From Collinsella aerofaciens (GTDB taxonomy: Bacteria > Actinomycetota > Coriobacteriia > Coriobacteriales > Coriobacteriaceae): 64,000 nucleotides of DNA. Under the pieces are notes generated by a model. That model was not told the origin of the DNA. It did not search any database and was given only the letters and a program-made list of their open reading frames with translations. The stretch lies in assembly GCF_028209625.1 (NCBI RefSeq), contig NZ_JAQLDU010000010.1:1-64000 (forward strand), read 5' to 3'. A program made the position numbers and the translations under genes. The stretch's first letter is position 1. Every line of letters begins with the position of its first letter. This document shows positions 33,792-42,992 of this stretch, one piece after another.

Positions 33792-36700
33792 CTATGCGCG
33801 ACGCTTGATGAACATCAACGCGGCTGCAACGATGATGCCCCCGGCGATTCCCAAGCTCGCGACGATGGCGAGCGTGCGGTCACCCGTGTTGGGGATCTTG
33901 GATGTGGTGCTCGTCGTGGTCGTAACGGTCTTGGTGGTCTTAGTGTTGCCGGGATCTGTAGGATTCGGCGTCGGGCTCGGAGTGGGCTCGGGGTCCGGTT
34001 CTGCGGCATCAACGACGTTGAATGTCCACCATCCAAAAACGCTTGCGTAGTTGCGCGCGTCGTTGGGCGTGTAGCACGCCAAGAAGCGGCAAGTACCCGT
34101 TGCCGTGAGTGCGGTTTCGGGGGCAACCCATGCCCAGGTGCCCTCATCGTCTGCCGGGAGCTGCAGGTCACCGAGCTTGAGGGCGCTGGTGAGCGGCAGG
34201 TCGGGGAGTGCCGGGTCGGGGTGCGTCGGGTCGGGGTGCGGTGTCGCCTGGGGCTCGGGGACGGCGCGGTAGATGTCAAAGATGGTGGTGACGCTGCTGG
34301 CGGCGTACTCGTCAGTCTCGGCGACCTCGAAGAGCACGGCGTAGTGGCCGGCGTTGACGGGGGCCGCGTCCAGCTTGGTGAAGTTGTCGTCCGTGACCTC
34401 GAAATAGGTAAGGGTACCGTCTGCGGTCAGGGCCGCGCGCGTGACGCTATTGCGGACCTCGGTCGTGCTCGTGGCGCTATCGTGGACTTCGGTCGTGATG
34501 CTCGCCGGCGCGCCGTCGTAGACCTTGGACGTTACCTCGATGGTCAGCGTGGGCTTGGGCTTTCCGGGCGTGGGCTCAGGGCTAGGCTCGGTGCCGTCGA
34601 CAACGTTGAAGCTGAGCACGCATGTCGTGCGGGAGAAGTTCTGCGTGTCGACAGGCGTGTAGACGGCAAGGCCGCTCTCGGTGCCGGCTTCCGTGATGGC
34701 GCACGTGCCGTCGGCCCAACTCCAAGATCCATTGGGGTCGTTGGGAATGGTCACGTCCGCAAAGGCCAGGCCGTCGCGCAGCTCGAGGTCGTTGAGCTGG
34801 GGCGTATCGGGGTTGGGAGTCGCCCGGTAGATGCTGAACGATGCCGTGATGGGTTCGGCGGTGTAGCTGGCCGGGACATTGGCGGAAAGCTCGGCCAGGT
34901 AGGTGCCTGCGTTGGTGGGAGCCTCCTTGAGCTTGGTGGGTACGCCGTTGACGATTTCGTAGTAGGTGAGCGTGCCGAGGTCATTGAGCGCGTTGCCCGT
35001 TACGGGGTCAACGACCGACCAAGTGGCCGTGACGGGCGCGCCGTCGTAGGTCTTGGATGCCACGTCGAGCTTGAGCGTAAGCTGGGTCATCTCGACCGTG
35101 AGCGTGCCGGGGATCACAGTGATACCGCTCTGGTAATTGACCTTGCCGGCATCCGTTAGCTGCGCGTTTGCGACGGTGATGGCGTCTGCGTATGTGCCTA
35201 CAGCAAGGTCAGCGTAGGACGTCACGTCGCTTCCCGTGTCCTGGGAAATCTTCTGGAAGTCGAGCGCGGCGGCAGTCGACTGGATGACGCTATCGGCGGT
35301 CTCGCCGTCGGCGAGTCCCTCGACCGTAACGACGTATTTGGGCTCGCTGCCGCGCCAGGTGCCGGTGGCGTCATTTGCGGTGATGGTCGGTGCCGGGGCC
35401 TTGGAGATGGTGAACGTGCACGAGGCCTCGTCGGCGCGGTAGTTGACCGTGTCGGTCACGCGGAGCACGGCCTCATAGCTGCCCGCGTTCTTGGGCGCGG
35501 CGGCGCCCAGGTCCTCGGTGCGCTCCTTGCCGTCGAGCAGGTAGTAGTTGACCTCGTGGCTGGCGTCGACCTTCTTGCCGGCGGCGTTGGCGATCTCCAC
35601 CGCGGGCTCAACGGGCTTGCCGTCGTAGGTCTTGTCCTCGACCGCGATGGCACCCGTGACGTTGGCGGGCTCGATGGTCAGCGTGCCGGGCACCACCTTG
35701 ATGTTGGACTTGTAGTTGACGGCGCCCTTCTCGCTCAGCTGCGGGTTTGCGACGGTGATGGCATCCTTGTGCTCACCAGCGTCGAGCGCGCCGTAGTCGA
35801 GCTTGGAATCGAGCGCGGCGGTCGTGCCCTGCGCGATAACGTCCTCGGCTTTGTCCCCGCCGACAAGGCCGTTCACCTTAAACGAGTAGGCGGGCTCGGG
35901 CTCGCCGAAGACAACGCTCGCGTCCTTTACGGTGATGGTGGGCGCCGCGGCCTTGGCGATGGTGAATTCGCGGCGGGCCTCGCAGGCGCTGTAGTTGGTC
36001 CGGGCGGGCACGCTCATGACGACCGTGTAGCTGCCGGCGTCGACGGGCGCCCCGTCGAGCGCCTCGGGCTCGCCGTCGCTGTTGCGGTAGTAGGTGAGGC
36101 TGTAGGAGCTGTCGAGCTTCTCCCCGGAGGTCGGGTCGATGACCGAGCAGGTGACCTCGACGGGCGTCCCGTCATAGGTCTTGCCCGCGGCGTCCACGGC
36201 GGCCTTGGGCGTCAGCGGGGAGACGGTGAGCGTGCCCGCGATTACGGTGATGGCGTTCTCATAGTTGGCGCCCGCGTCCTTGTTGAGCTGCGGGTCCTTG
36301 ACGGTGATGGCGGACGCGTAGACGCCGGTATCGAGACCCTGGTAGCCCTTGTCGTCGGTGATGTGCTGGTCGAGCTCTGCCTTGGTGCCCTTGGCGAGGA
36401 CGTCCTTGTCCTTATCGGCAGGAACCAGGCCGGAGACGGTATAGGTGTAGGCGGGCTCGGCGTCGCGCCAGGTGCCGGTGGCGTCATTTGCGGTGATGGT
36501 CGGTGCCGGGGCCTTGGAGATGGTGAACGTGCACGAGGCCTCGTCGGCGCGGTAGTTGACCGTGTCGGTCACGCGGAGCACGGCCTCATAGCTGCCCGCG
36601 TTCTTGGGCGCGGCGGCGCCCAGGTCCTCGGTGCGCTCCTTGCCGTCGAGCAGGTAGTAGTTGACCTCGTGGCTGGCGTCGACCTTCTTGCCGGCGGCGT

Positions 36701-39233
36701 TGGCGATCTCCACCGCGGGCTCAACGGGCTTGCCGTCGTAGGTCTTGTCCTCGACCGCGATGGCACCCGTGACGTTGGCGGGCTCGATGGTCAGCGTGCC
36801 GGGCACCACCTTGATGTTGGACTTGTAGTTGACGGCGCCCTTCTCGCTCAGCTGCGGGTTTGCGACGGTGATGGCATCCTTGTGCTCACCAGCGTCGAGC
36901 GCGCCGTAGTCGAGCTTGGAATCGAGCGCGGCGGTCGTGCCCTGCGCGATAACGTCCTCGGCTTTGTCCCCGCCGACAAGGCCGTTCACCTTAAACGAGT
37001 AGGCGGGCTCGGGCTCGCCGAAGACAACGCTCGCGTCCTTTACGGTGATGGTGGGCGCCGCGGCCTTGGCGATGGTGAAGTCGCGGCGGGCCTCGCAGGC
37101 GCTGTAGTTGGTCCGGGCGGGCACGTTCATGACGACCGTGTAGCTGCCGGCATCGACGGGCGCCCCGTCGAGCTGTGCGAGCTTACCGTCCTTCTTGCGG
37201 TAATAGGTGAGGCTGTAGGCGCTGTCGAGCTTCTCCCCGGTGATCGGGTCGGTGACCGAGCAGGTTACCTCGGCGGGCGCCCCGTCATAGGTCTTGTTCT
37301 TGGCGGTCACGGTGGCCGTGGGCGTCACGGGCGCGATGGTGAGCGTGCCCGCCTTGACGGTGATGCCGTTCTCGTAGTTGCTACCTGCATCCTTGTTGAG
37401 CTGCGGGTTCTTGACGGTGATGGCGGACGTGTAGACGCCGGCATCGAGATCCTTGTAGCCCTTGTCGTCGGTGATGTGCTGGTCGAGCTCTGCCTTGGTG
37501 CCCTCGGCGAGGACGTCCTTGTCCTTATCGGCGTCGACCAGGCCGGAGACGGTATAGGCGTATTTGGGCTCGCTGCCGCGCCAGGTGCCGCTGGCGTCCT
37601 TCACGGTGATGGTGGGCGCCGCGGCCTTGGCGATGGTGAATTCGCGGCGGGCCTCGCATGCGCTGTAGTTGGTCCGGGCGGGCACGTTCATGACGACCGT
37701 GTAGCTGCCGGCATCGACGGGCGCCCCGTCGAGCTGTGCGAGCTTACCGTCCTTCTTGCGGTAATAGGTGAGGCTGTAGGCGCTGTCGAGCTTCTCCCCG
37801 GAGGTCGGGTCTGTGACCGAGCAGGTGACCTCGGCGGGCGCCCCGTCATAGGTCTTGTTCTTGGCGGTCACGGTGGTCGTGGGCGTCACCGGGGCAACGG
37901 TGAGCGTGCCCGCTTTGACGAAGATGCCGTCCTTATAGTTGGAGCAGTAGCCGCTTGCGTTCTTAATGAGCTGCGGGTTCTTGACGGTGATGGCGGACAC
38001 GTAGACGCCGGCATCGAGGTCCTTGTAGCCCTTGTCGCCCGTGACGCCCCAGTCGAGCTCGGCCTTGGTGCCCTCGGCGAGGACGTCCTTGCCCTCGTCG
38101 GCAGGAACCAGACCGGAGACGGTGTAGGTGTATTTGGGCTCGCTGCCGCGCCAGGTGCCGGTGGCGTCGTTCACGCTGATGGTGGGCGCCGGGGCCTGTT
38201 CGATCAGGAAGCGCGTGGAGACCTCGCCACCTAGGTATTCATCGGTGCTCTCGACTTTCCATACCACCTCGTGGCCGCCGGCAGAGCTGGGGATGCTCCA
38301 CCAAGGGTCATCCCTGTCGTTGTTTTTCTTGACCGGGTAATACTTGAAACTGCCTTTAACCTCGACGGGCTCGCCGGTCTCGGCATCGACTGCCGTCGTT
38401 GTGACAAGGGAGTCGCTATAGGGCTGGCCATCGTAGGTCTTGTTCGCAGCCGTGATGCTCAGCTTGAGCCGCTTGCGTCCGGCGGGCTTATCCTTATAGA
38501 CTTCAAATTTGAGGTAGCGGTACACGACGGCATAATTGTTCGTGTCCTTGGGCGTGAACATGGCGAGTGCGGTGACGACATCGGGGCTGTCCTTGGAGTC
38601 GTCACTGGAGTTGTCACTGGAGTTGTCACTAGAGCTGTCGTCGGGGTCTTTGATCTCCTGGTTTGCGACGCGCCTTGTCCATGACCACGTTCCATCCTCG
38701 GGCTGTGCCGGGAAGGGCTCCTCGGAAGCCTTGAGGCCCTCGCGGAACTTGATGGGCTCAAGCGCGGGCGATTCAGGGTTGGGGAGAGCACGGTAGATAC
38801 GCACGTCCTGCGAGACGCTTCCGCCCAGGTAGTTGTCGGTGTCGGTCACAGTGTACGTCACGCGGTACGTGCCAGCGTCCTTAGGCGCTCCATCGAGCGG
38901 TTTTTCGGGCTCGACGCTCTTGCCGTCGGCGTCGGCAACCTTAACATAGGACAGGCTTGCGTCCTCGACCGTCACGGTCTTTTTCGTCGTGGGGTCGATT
39001 GCTTCGTATTTGGGTTTAAGCTCTTCGCCGTCGTAGTACTTGTTGTCGACGTCGAGCGAGAGTGTGAGCTGCGTTTTGGCGTAAAGGTCGTGGGACACCG
39101 TTTCGCCCGCATAGGCATTTGTTGACGGCGTGCCCGCAAAGAGCGTTGCCGAGAGCGCCGCGACGGAGCAGAGCGTAAGGGACAGCATCGCCCGTGATCT
39201 TCGATGCCTTTGGGTGACCGGTAAGCGTTTCAT
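33792..39233 (-). CDS. Giant LPXTG-type surface protein with MBG/YDG-like repeats
   Basis: The 1813-residue protein has a signal peptide (about 1-42, TNAYAGE) and about a dozen 85-100 residue units. Each has a KTYDGAPVE-type core (KTYDGKPVEPAVE, SKVYDGAPASITTE) and an AGSYTVVMNV or AGTYRVTY strand, as in MBG/YDG bacterial surface repeats. It ends in IPNTG, a membrane segment and the tail KRRA, so sortase should attach it. Two blocks are near-identical at DNA level (35352-35966 and 36465-37079). AAGGAG precedes the ATG. An LytTR-PAS regulator gene lies upstream with a direct repeat between them, suggesting regulated expression. An adhesin role is inferred. Confidence 0.9.
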   Translation of the reverse strand: MKRLPVTQRHRRSRAMLSLTLCSVAALSATLFAGTPSTNAYAGETVSHDLYAKTQLTLSLDVDNKYYDGEELKPKYEAIDPTTKKTVTVEDASLSYVKVADADGKSVEPEKPLDGAPKDAGTYRVTYTVTDTDNYLGGSVSQDVRIYRALPNPESPALEPIKFREGLKASEEPFPAQPEDGTWSWTRRVANQEIKDPDDSSSDNSSDNSSDDSKDSPDVVTALAMFTPKDTNNYAVVYRYLKFEVYKDKPAGRKRLKLSITAANKTYDGQPYSDSLVTTTAVDAETGEPVEVKGSFKYYPVKKNNDRDDPWWSIPSSAGGHEVVWKVESTDEYLGGEVSTRFLIEQAPAPTISVNDATGTWRGSEPKYTYTVSGLVPADEGKDVLAEGTKAELDWGVTGDKGYKDLDAGVYVSAITVKNPQLIKNASGYCSNYKDGIFVKAGTLTVAPVTPTTTVTAKNKTYDGAPAEVTCSVTDPTSGEKLDSAYSLTYYRKKDGKLAQLDGAPVDAGSYTVVMNVPARTNYSACEARREFTIAKAAAPTITVKDASGTWRGSEPKYAYTVSGLVDADKDKDVLAEGTKAELDQHITDDKGYKDLDAGVYTSAITVKNPQLNKDAGSNYENGITVKAGTLTIAPVTPTATVTAKNKTYDGAPAEVTCSVTDPITGEKLDSAYSLTYYRKKDGKLAQLDGAPVDAGSYTVVMNVPARTNYSACEARRDFTIAKAAAPTITVKDASVVFGEPEPAYSFKVNGLVGGDKAEDVIAQGTTAALDSKLDYGALDAGEHKDAITVANPQLSEKGAVNYKSNIKVVPGTLTIEPANVTGAIAVEDKTYDGKPVEPAVEIANAAGKKVDASHEVNYYLLDGKERTEDLGAAAPKNAGSYEAVLRVTDTVNYRADEASCTFTISKAPAPTITANDATGTWRDAEPAYTYTVSGLVPADKDKDVLAKGTKAELDQHITDDKGYQGLDTGVYASAITVKDPQLNKDAGANYENAITVIAGTLTVSPLTPKAAVDAAGKTYDGTPVEVTCSVIDPTSGEKLDSSYSLTYYRNSDGEPEALDGAPVDAGSYTVVMSVPARTNYSACEARREFTIAKAAAPTITVKDASVVFGEPEPAYSFKVNGLVGGDKAEDVIAQGTTAALDSKLDYGALDAGEHKDAITVANPQLSEKGAVNYKSNIKVVPGTLTIEPANVTGAIAVEDKTYDGKPVEPAVEIANAAGKKVDASHEVNYYLLDGKERTEDLGAAAPKNAGSYEAVLRVTDTVNYRADEASCTFTISKAPAPTITANDATGTWRGSEPKYVVTVEGLADGETADSVIQSTAAALDFQKISQDTGSDVTSYADLAVGTYADAITVANAQLTDAGKVNYQSGITVIPGTLTVEMTQLTLKLDVASKTYDGAPVTATWSVVDPVTGNALNDLGTLTYYEIVNGVPTKLKEAPTNAGTYLAELSANVPASYTAEPITASFSIYRATPNPDTPQLNDLELRDGLAFADVTIPNDPNGSWSWADGTCAITEAGTESGLAVYTPVDTQNFSRTTCVLSFNVVDGTEPSPEPTPGKPKPTLTIEVTSKVYDGAPASITTEVHDSATSTTEVRNSVTRAALTADGTLTYFEVTDDNFTKLDAAPVNAGHYAVLFEVAETDEYAASSVTTIFDIYRAVPEPQATPHPDPTHPDPALPDLPLTSALKLGDLQLPADDEGTWAWVAPETALTATGTCRFLACYTPNDARNYASVFGWWTFNVVDAAEPDPEPTPSPTPNPTDPGNTKTTKTVTTTTSTTSKIPNTGDRTLAIVASLGIAGGIIVAAALMFIKRRA
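35352..35966. repeat. Internal near-identical block, copy 1
   Basis: About 615 bp that repeat with no difference seen at 36465-37079, offset 1113 bp (371 codons), inside the MBG-repeat gene. The surrounding units are clearly more diverged, which points to recent duplication or gene conversion. Confidence 0.8.
36465..37079. repeat. Internal near-identical block, copy 2
   Basis: Second copy of the block at 35352-35966. Recombination between them would remove or add exactly 371 residues in frame. Confidence 0.8.
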
Positions 39234-39389
39234 AGAACAGCTCCTTTATCACAAATTGCCCCGGCGCCGTTTGTGCGGTCAACCGGGGCAGCGCTTGATG
39301 GTGCTGGTGCTTTTTGCACGTCATCCATCATCAAGTACAAAACCATAGATTGTTTTATTATCAGTGATTTTGTGTCTGCGAAAAGAAAA

Positions 39390-39418
39390 GTTCGTCCCGT
39401 CTTATGTCGTTTCGTCCC
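39390..39418 (-). promoter_or_regulatory. Putative LytTR operator (direct repeat)
   Basis: TTCGTCCC occurs at 39391 and 39411, 20 bp apart, in the AT-rich region between the regulator gene and the MBG-repeat gene, about 160 bp before the latter's start. Tandem 9-bp sites spaced about two helical turns apart are typical of LytTR-domain regulators. The 5' untranslated region also has a GCCCCGG/CCGGGGC hairpin at 39258-39289. Confidence 0.5.
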
Positions 39419-39442
39419 AAATAGTCAGGAGAGTATTTCTAT

Positions 39443-40264
39443 TTAATTAACGTGGGGCAATGACGAGCGGTCGGTCGCTTCCTCGTATCCAAAATACAGC
39501 GCAAGGGCGCGGTCGGCGTCGGGGCTGCTGCGTGCGTAGTTGATGTTTTTGATGTCAAACAGGATGCAGCCGCAATGGCCTGTAAACGTCGGAAAACAGA
39601 CGACCTTAAGGTATGTGTCGATCTCGGGGCTGTAATCGATGAGCTCGAGCGTCTCGCCCAAAAACGCCGCTCGTTCGTAGCAACGGAGCCACTTGCCGTC
39701 CATGTTGGGAAAGATGCTGCCAAATGAGTGACCGATAAGCTGGTCGAGTGGCACCTTCTCGAGTCGCGCAAGGGCGTCGTTGCCGTATCGAAACACCCAG
39801 TCTACCGCCTGGCGTTGCCCGTCGAGAACCATTTCGATATCGGTAAAGGCAAAGGGCATGTTATCGAAGCTTGCGTAGTGGGCGCGATAGCCCTCGGGTG
39901 TGGCGGGGGCATTTCGCTGCTCGTGATCTTTTATGAACGACGCGCGCCAGACTTGTAGCTCTTCGCGGAGTTGGCGCTTGCGTCGCACGGTATATTCAAG
40001 TTTCTCGCCGTTGATGAGGTTGATGGTATCGGTGATGCCATGGATGGCGCGCGCCGAAACCAGGCAGCTGCGATGCGCGAGCAAAAAGCCGCTGCCTAAG
40101 ATTTCGCGCAGCTCCCGTAGCGTGACGCGTATGTCGTAGAGCTCCCCGTCGGACATATGGATAAACGCATCGTTGCGCTTCATCTGGACGTACAGGATGC
40201 GCGTGGCATCGAGCACGTATTCTTTTTTGCCCGATGTGATGGTGACGAGTTTGCTGGCGTACAT
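39443..40264 (-). CDS. LytTR-domain regulator with C-terminal PAS domain
   Basis: The 273-residue protein has an N-terminal LytTR DNA-binding domain (about 3-105: YVQMKRNDAFIHMSDG, FLLAHRSCLVSARAI, LEYTVRRKRQLRE). A PAS-like sensor follows (about 125-250: FAFTDIEMVLDGQ, VDWVFRYGNDALARLE, GHSFGSIFPNMDGKW). LytTR domains usually sit at the C-terminus behind a receiver, so this order is uncommon. The start at 40264 follows GGAGGG. It is on the same strand as, and just upstream of, the MBG-repeat gene, its likely target. Confidence 0.83.
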   Translation of the reverse strand: MYASKLVTITSGKKEYVLDATRILYVQMKRNDAFIHMSDGELYDIRVTLRELREILGSGFLLAHRSCLVSARAIHGITDTINLINGEKLEYTVRRKRQLREELQVWRASFIKDHEQRNAPATPEGYRAHYASFDNMPFAFTDIEMVLDGQRQAVDWVFRYGNDALARLEKVPLDQLIGHSFGSIFPNMDGKWLRCYERAAFLGETLELIDYSPEIDTYLKVVCFPTFTGHCGCILFDIKNINYARSSPDADRALALYFGYEEATDRSSLPHVN

Positions 40265-40390
40265 AGACCCTCCGCGACGTGGCGTGCCCTTTCTTTGATT
40301 GTAGGCGGGCACAAGGGTTCTTTTCGGATTATTCCGTTCGAGTCGATGACGTGCGTTGCCTTGGTCGTTGACAGCGCCGACGCCCCTGGG

Positions 40391-40654
40391 GATATCGCCG
40401 CTCTGGGCTTCCATATCCTGCCGTAAGCAAAGGTACCCCCTCCGGCGACGTGCAAAATCGCGACTTTTCAGCAAAGAAGGGGGTCTGTCATTGGGCGTGA
40501 TCGCCCCTTTGGCACGGAACGGCCCCCGTTTTGGCTCTGAAAACGCCAAAACGGGGGCCGTTTTTGCTTTTATGCCTCTCAGAGACGTCTCGGAGCCGCC
40601 GGGAGATGCTGAAAACTCGCCTTTTTGCACGTCGCCGGAGGGGGTACCTTTGCT
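40391..40654. repeat. P3 element copy 2 carrying the aldolase 3' end
   Basis: The 229-bp element (40426-40654) matches copy 1 in its terminal repeats and central terminator (ACGGCCCCCGTTTTGG...). It is preceded by 35 bp (40391-40425) that match the last codons and stop of the aldolase gene with one mismatch (33424-33458). The match stops abruptly at 40391. The element lies between the LytTR gene start and the tex stop and fills that 397-bp gap. Confidence 0.85.
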
Positions 40655-40661
40655 TTGGCGG

Positions 40662-42809
40662 TTATTTGCCCGGCACCATGGTGAGCGAAATCTTCTTGCG
40701 GTCGCGATCGACCTTCTCGACCCACACCTTGACCGTGTCGCCGACACGCACCACGTCGCTCGGGTGCTTGACGAAGCGGTCGGCCAGCTTGGAGATGTGC
40801 ACGAGGCCGTCTTGGTGCACGCCCACGTCGACGAAGGCGCCAAAGTCGACGACGTTGCGCACCGTGCCCTTGAGCTCCATGCCGGGTTCCAGGTCGTCGA
40901 TGGAAAGCGCTGAGCGGCTAAAGACCACCTCGGGCGCGTCGTCGCGCGGGTCGCGACCGGGCTTCTTGAGCTCGTTGACGATGTCGATGAGCGTGAGGGT
41001 GCCACAGTCCAGGTCGCTTGCCAGCGTCGAGATGCTGCCCAGACGGCGCTCGATGTCGGGCACGCCGCCGCGGCTGAGCTCGCTTGCTTTAACGCCGGCG
41101 CGCTCCAGGACGGACGTGGCCACCTCGTAGCTCTCGGGGTGGACGCTTGTCGCGTCGAGCGGGTTCTTGCCGCCGCTGATGCGCAGGAAGCCCGCGGCGT
41201 TGAGATATGCCTTGGGTCCCAGCTTGGGGACCTTCTTGAGCTGGCGGCGATCGGTAAAGGCGCCGTTTTCCTCGCGGTACGCCACGATGTTCTTGGCCAC
41301 GCTCGGCGTGATGCCCGATACGTATCCCAGAAGGCTCGCGCTCGCGGTGTTTACGTCGACGCCCACGCGGTTGACGACGTCCTCCACCACGTGGCCCAGG
41401 GTGCGCGAAAGCTCGGCCTGGTCAAGGTCGTGCTGGTACTGGCCCACACCGATGGATTGGGGCGGAATCTTAACGAGCTCTGCCAGCGGGTCCTGCAGGC
41501 GGCGACCCAGGCTCATGGCACCACGCACGGTGACGTCCAGATCGGGATACTCCTGGCTCGCGAGCTCGGAGGCGGAGTACACCGACGCGCCGGCCTCGTT
41601 AACGATGGTGTAGCGAAGGCTGGGCGCCTGCTCGGCAATAAACTCCGAGACGACTTCCTCGGTCTCGCGGCTGGCGGTGCCGTTGCCGATGACGATAGTG
41701 TTGACGCCGTCCTTTTTGACGAGGCGGGCGAGCTCGCGCTTGGTGCCAGCGACGTCGTGGCGCGGCTTGGTGGGGTAGACCACGCCGTGGTCGAGCAGCT
41801 TGCCGGTCTCGTCCATGACGGCGACCTTGCAGCCGGTGCGGTAGCCCGGGTCGAGCGCGAGCACGCGGGCACCGTGCACGGGGCGTGCCGAGAGCAGGCC
41901 CTCGAGATTCTTGGCAAAGACGTTGATGGCCTCGGTCTGAGCGCGGACGGTGAGTTTGGCGCGGGCCTCGCGCTCCAGCGAGGGGGCCATGAGACGCTTG
42001 TAACCGTCGGCGATAGCGGCGTCAAAGACGGGCGCGAACACGCCCTGGCGACGGGGCCAGCGGCTGCCGAGGCGCGCCGTGGCGGCAGCGCCGTCGACGT
42101 TCACGCGCACGCGGAGTTTGCCCTCGCGCTCACCGCGGTCGATAGCCAGCACGCGGTGGTTGGGAATACGGCGCAGCGGCTCGTCAAAGTTGTAGTAGGG
42201 CTCGTAGGGGGTCTTCTCGGCGGGGTCGGTTGCCTCGACGACGATGTCGGCGGTGTTTTGCGTAAAGGCGCGCAGTTCGGCGACGTTCTCGGGGTCCTCG
42301 GCTACCGTCTCGGCCACGATGTCAGCGGCGCCAGCGAGCGCCTTCTCGGGCGTGTCGAAGCCGGCCTCCTCGTTGACGTATGCCGCGGCGGCGTCGAGCG
42401 CGCTGCCCTTGGCCGAGGCCTGCATGATGACCATGTTGGCAAGCGGCTCCAGACCTGCCTCGCGGGCCTTCTGCGCGCGGGTCATGCGCTTTTTACGGTA
42501 GGGCTTGTAGAGGTCTTCGACGCGCTGGAGCTGTGTGGCCTCGCGAATCTGCTGCTCGAGCTCGGGCGTGAGTTTGCCCTGGGCGTCGATGAGCAGGATG
42601 ACGTCCTCTTTACGCTGTTCAAGATTGCGCAGGTAGGACAGGCGCTCGTCGAGCGCGCGCAGGGCAACGTCGTCCATGCCGCCCGTTGCTTCCTTGCGGT
42701 AGCGCGAGATAAAGGGGATGGTGTTGCCCTCGTCGATGAGCTTGACGGCTGCCTCGACGTTGGCGGCCTTAAGGTTGAGCTCGCGGGCGAGCTGGGCGAT
42801 AAGATCCAT
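40662..42809 (-). CDS. tex: Tex-family RNA-binding transcriptional accessory protein
   Basis: The 715-residue protein has the Tex order. The N-terminal helical domain contains LNLKAANVEAAVKLIDEGNT and IPFISRYRKEATGGMDD. A YqgF/RNase H-like domain (about 325-450: ALDPGYRTGCKVAV) is followed by helix-hairpin-helix motifs (about 490-560: SPSVAKNIVAYREENGAF-type) and a C-terminal S1 domain (about 640-710: GTVRNVVDFGAFVDVGVHQD, GLVHISKLADRFV). Tex associates with transcription and nucleic acids. The start at 42809 opens the homology; the ribosome binding site is a weak AGGAAG. Confidence 0.95.
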   Translation of the reverse strand: MDLIAQLARELNLKAANVEAAVKLIDEGNTIPFISRYRKEATGGMDDVALRALDERLSYLRNLEQRKEDVILLIDAQGKLTPELEQQIREATQLQRVEDLYKPYRKKRMTRAQKAREAGLEPLANMVIMQASAKGSALDAAAAYVNEEAGFDTPEKALAGAADIVAETVAEDPENVAELRAFTQNTADIVVEATDPAEKTPYEPYYNFDEPLRRIPNHRVLAIDRGEREGKLRVRVNVDGAAATARLGSRWPRRQGVFAPVFDAAIADGYKRLMAPSLEREARAKLTVRAQTEAINVFAKNLEGLLSARPVHGARVLALDPGYRTGCKVAVMDETGKLLDHGVVYPTKPRHDVAGTKRELARLVKKDGVNTIVIGNGTASRETEEVVSEFIAEQAPSLRYTIVNEAGASVYSASELASQEYPDLDVTVRGAMSLGRRLQDPLAELVKIPPQSIGVGQYQHDLDQAELSRTLGHVVEDVVNRVGVDVNTASASLLGYVSGITPSVAKNIVAYREENGAFTDRRQLKKVPKLGPKAYLNAAGFLRISGGKNPLDATSVHPESYEVATSVLERAGVKASELSRGGVPDIERRLGSISTLASDLDCGTLTLIDIVNELKKPGRDPRDDAPEVVFSRSALSIDDLEPGMELKGTVRNVVDFGAFVDVGVHQDGLVHISKLADRFVKHPSDVVRVGDTVKVWVEKVDRDRKKISLTMVPGK

Positions 42810-42889
42810 GGAACTTCCTGTCTGTGAGTACGTTACAGGTGCATGAGCCACCCAGTCTACCACCCGCCCGCGCCGCGGCTGCAAAGAAA

Positions 42890-42919
42890 GCCCCGCGGGC
42901 AGGAGGCTGCTCGCGGGGC
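42890..42919 (-). terminator. Terminator of the Gfo/Idh/MocA gene
   Basis: GCCCCGCGGGC pairs with GCTCGCGGGGC (one mismatch); on the minus strand TTTCTTTGC follows. It closes the three-gene operon 42993-46306. Confidence 0.65.
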
Positions 42920-42992
42920 AAAGAAGAGGGGCTTATTTGTGACGGACCGAGGGACTCGGCATGGGGTTTCTGCCGCGGCCGCTCTTAAGGCA

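Noticed and set aside
35556..38234. 892-residue plus-strand open frame
   Set aside because: It is antisense to the MBG-repeat LPXTG gene and repeats with the same periodicity. Its Gly/Val/Asp-rich translation has no domain, signal peptide or ribosome binding site; GC-rich repeats leave the opposite strand open.
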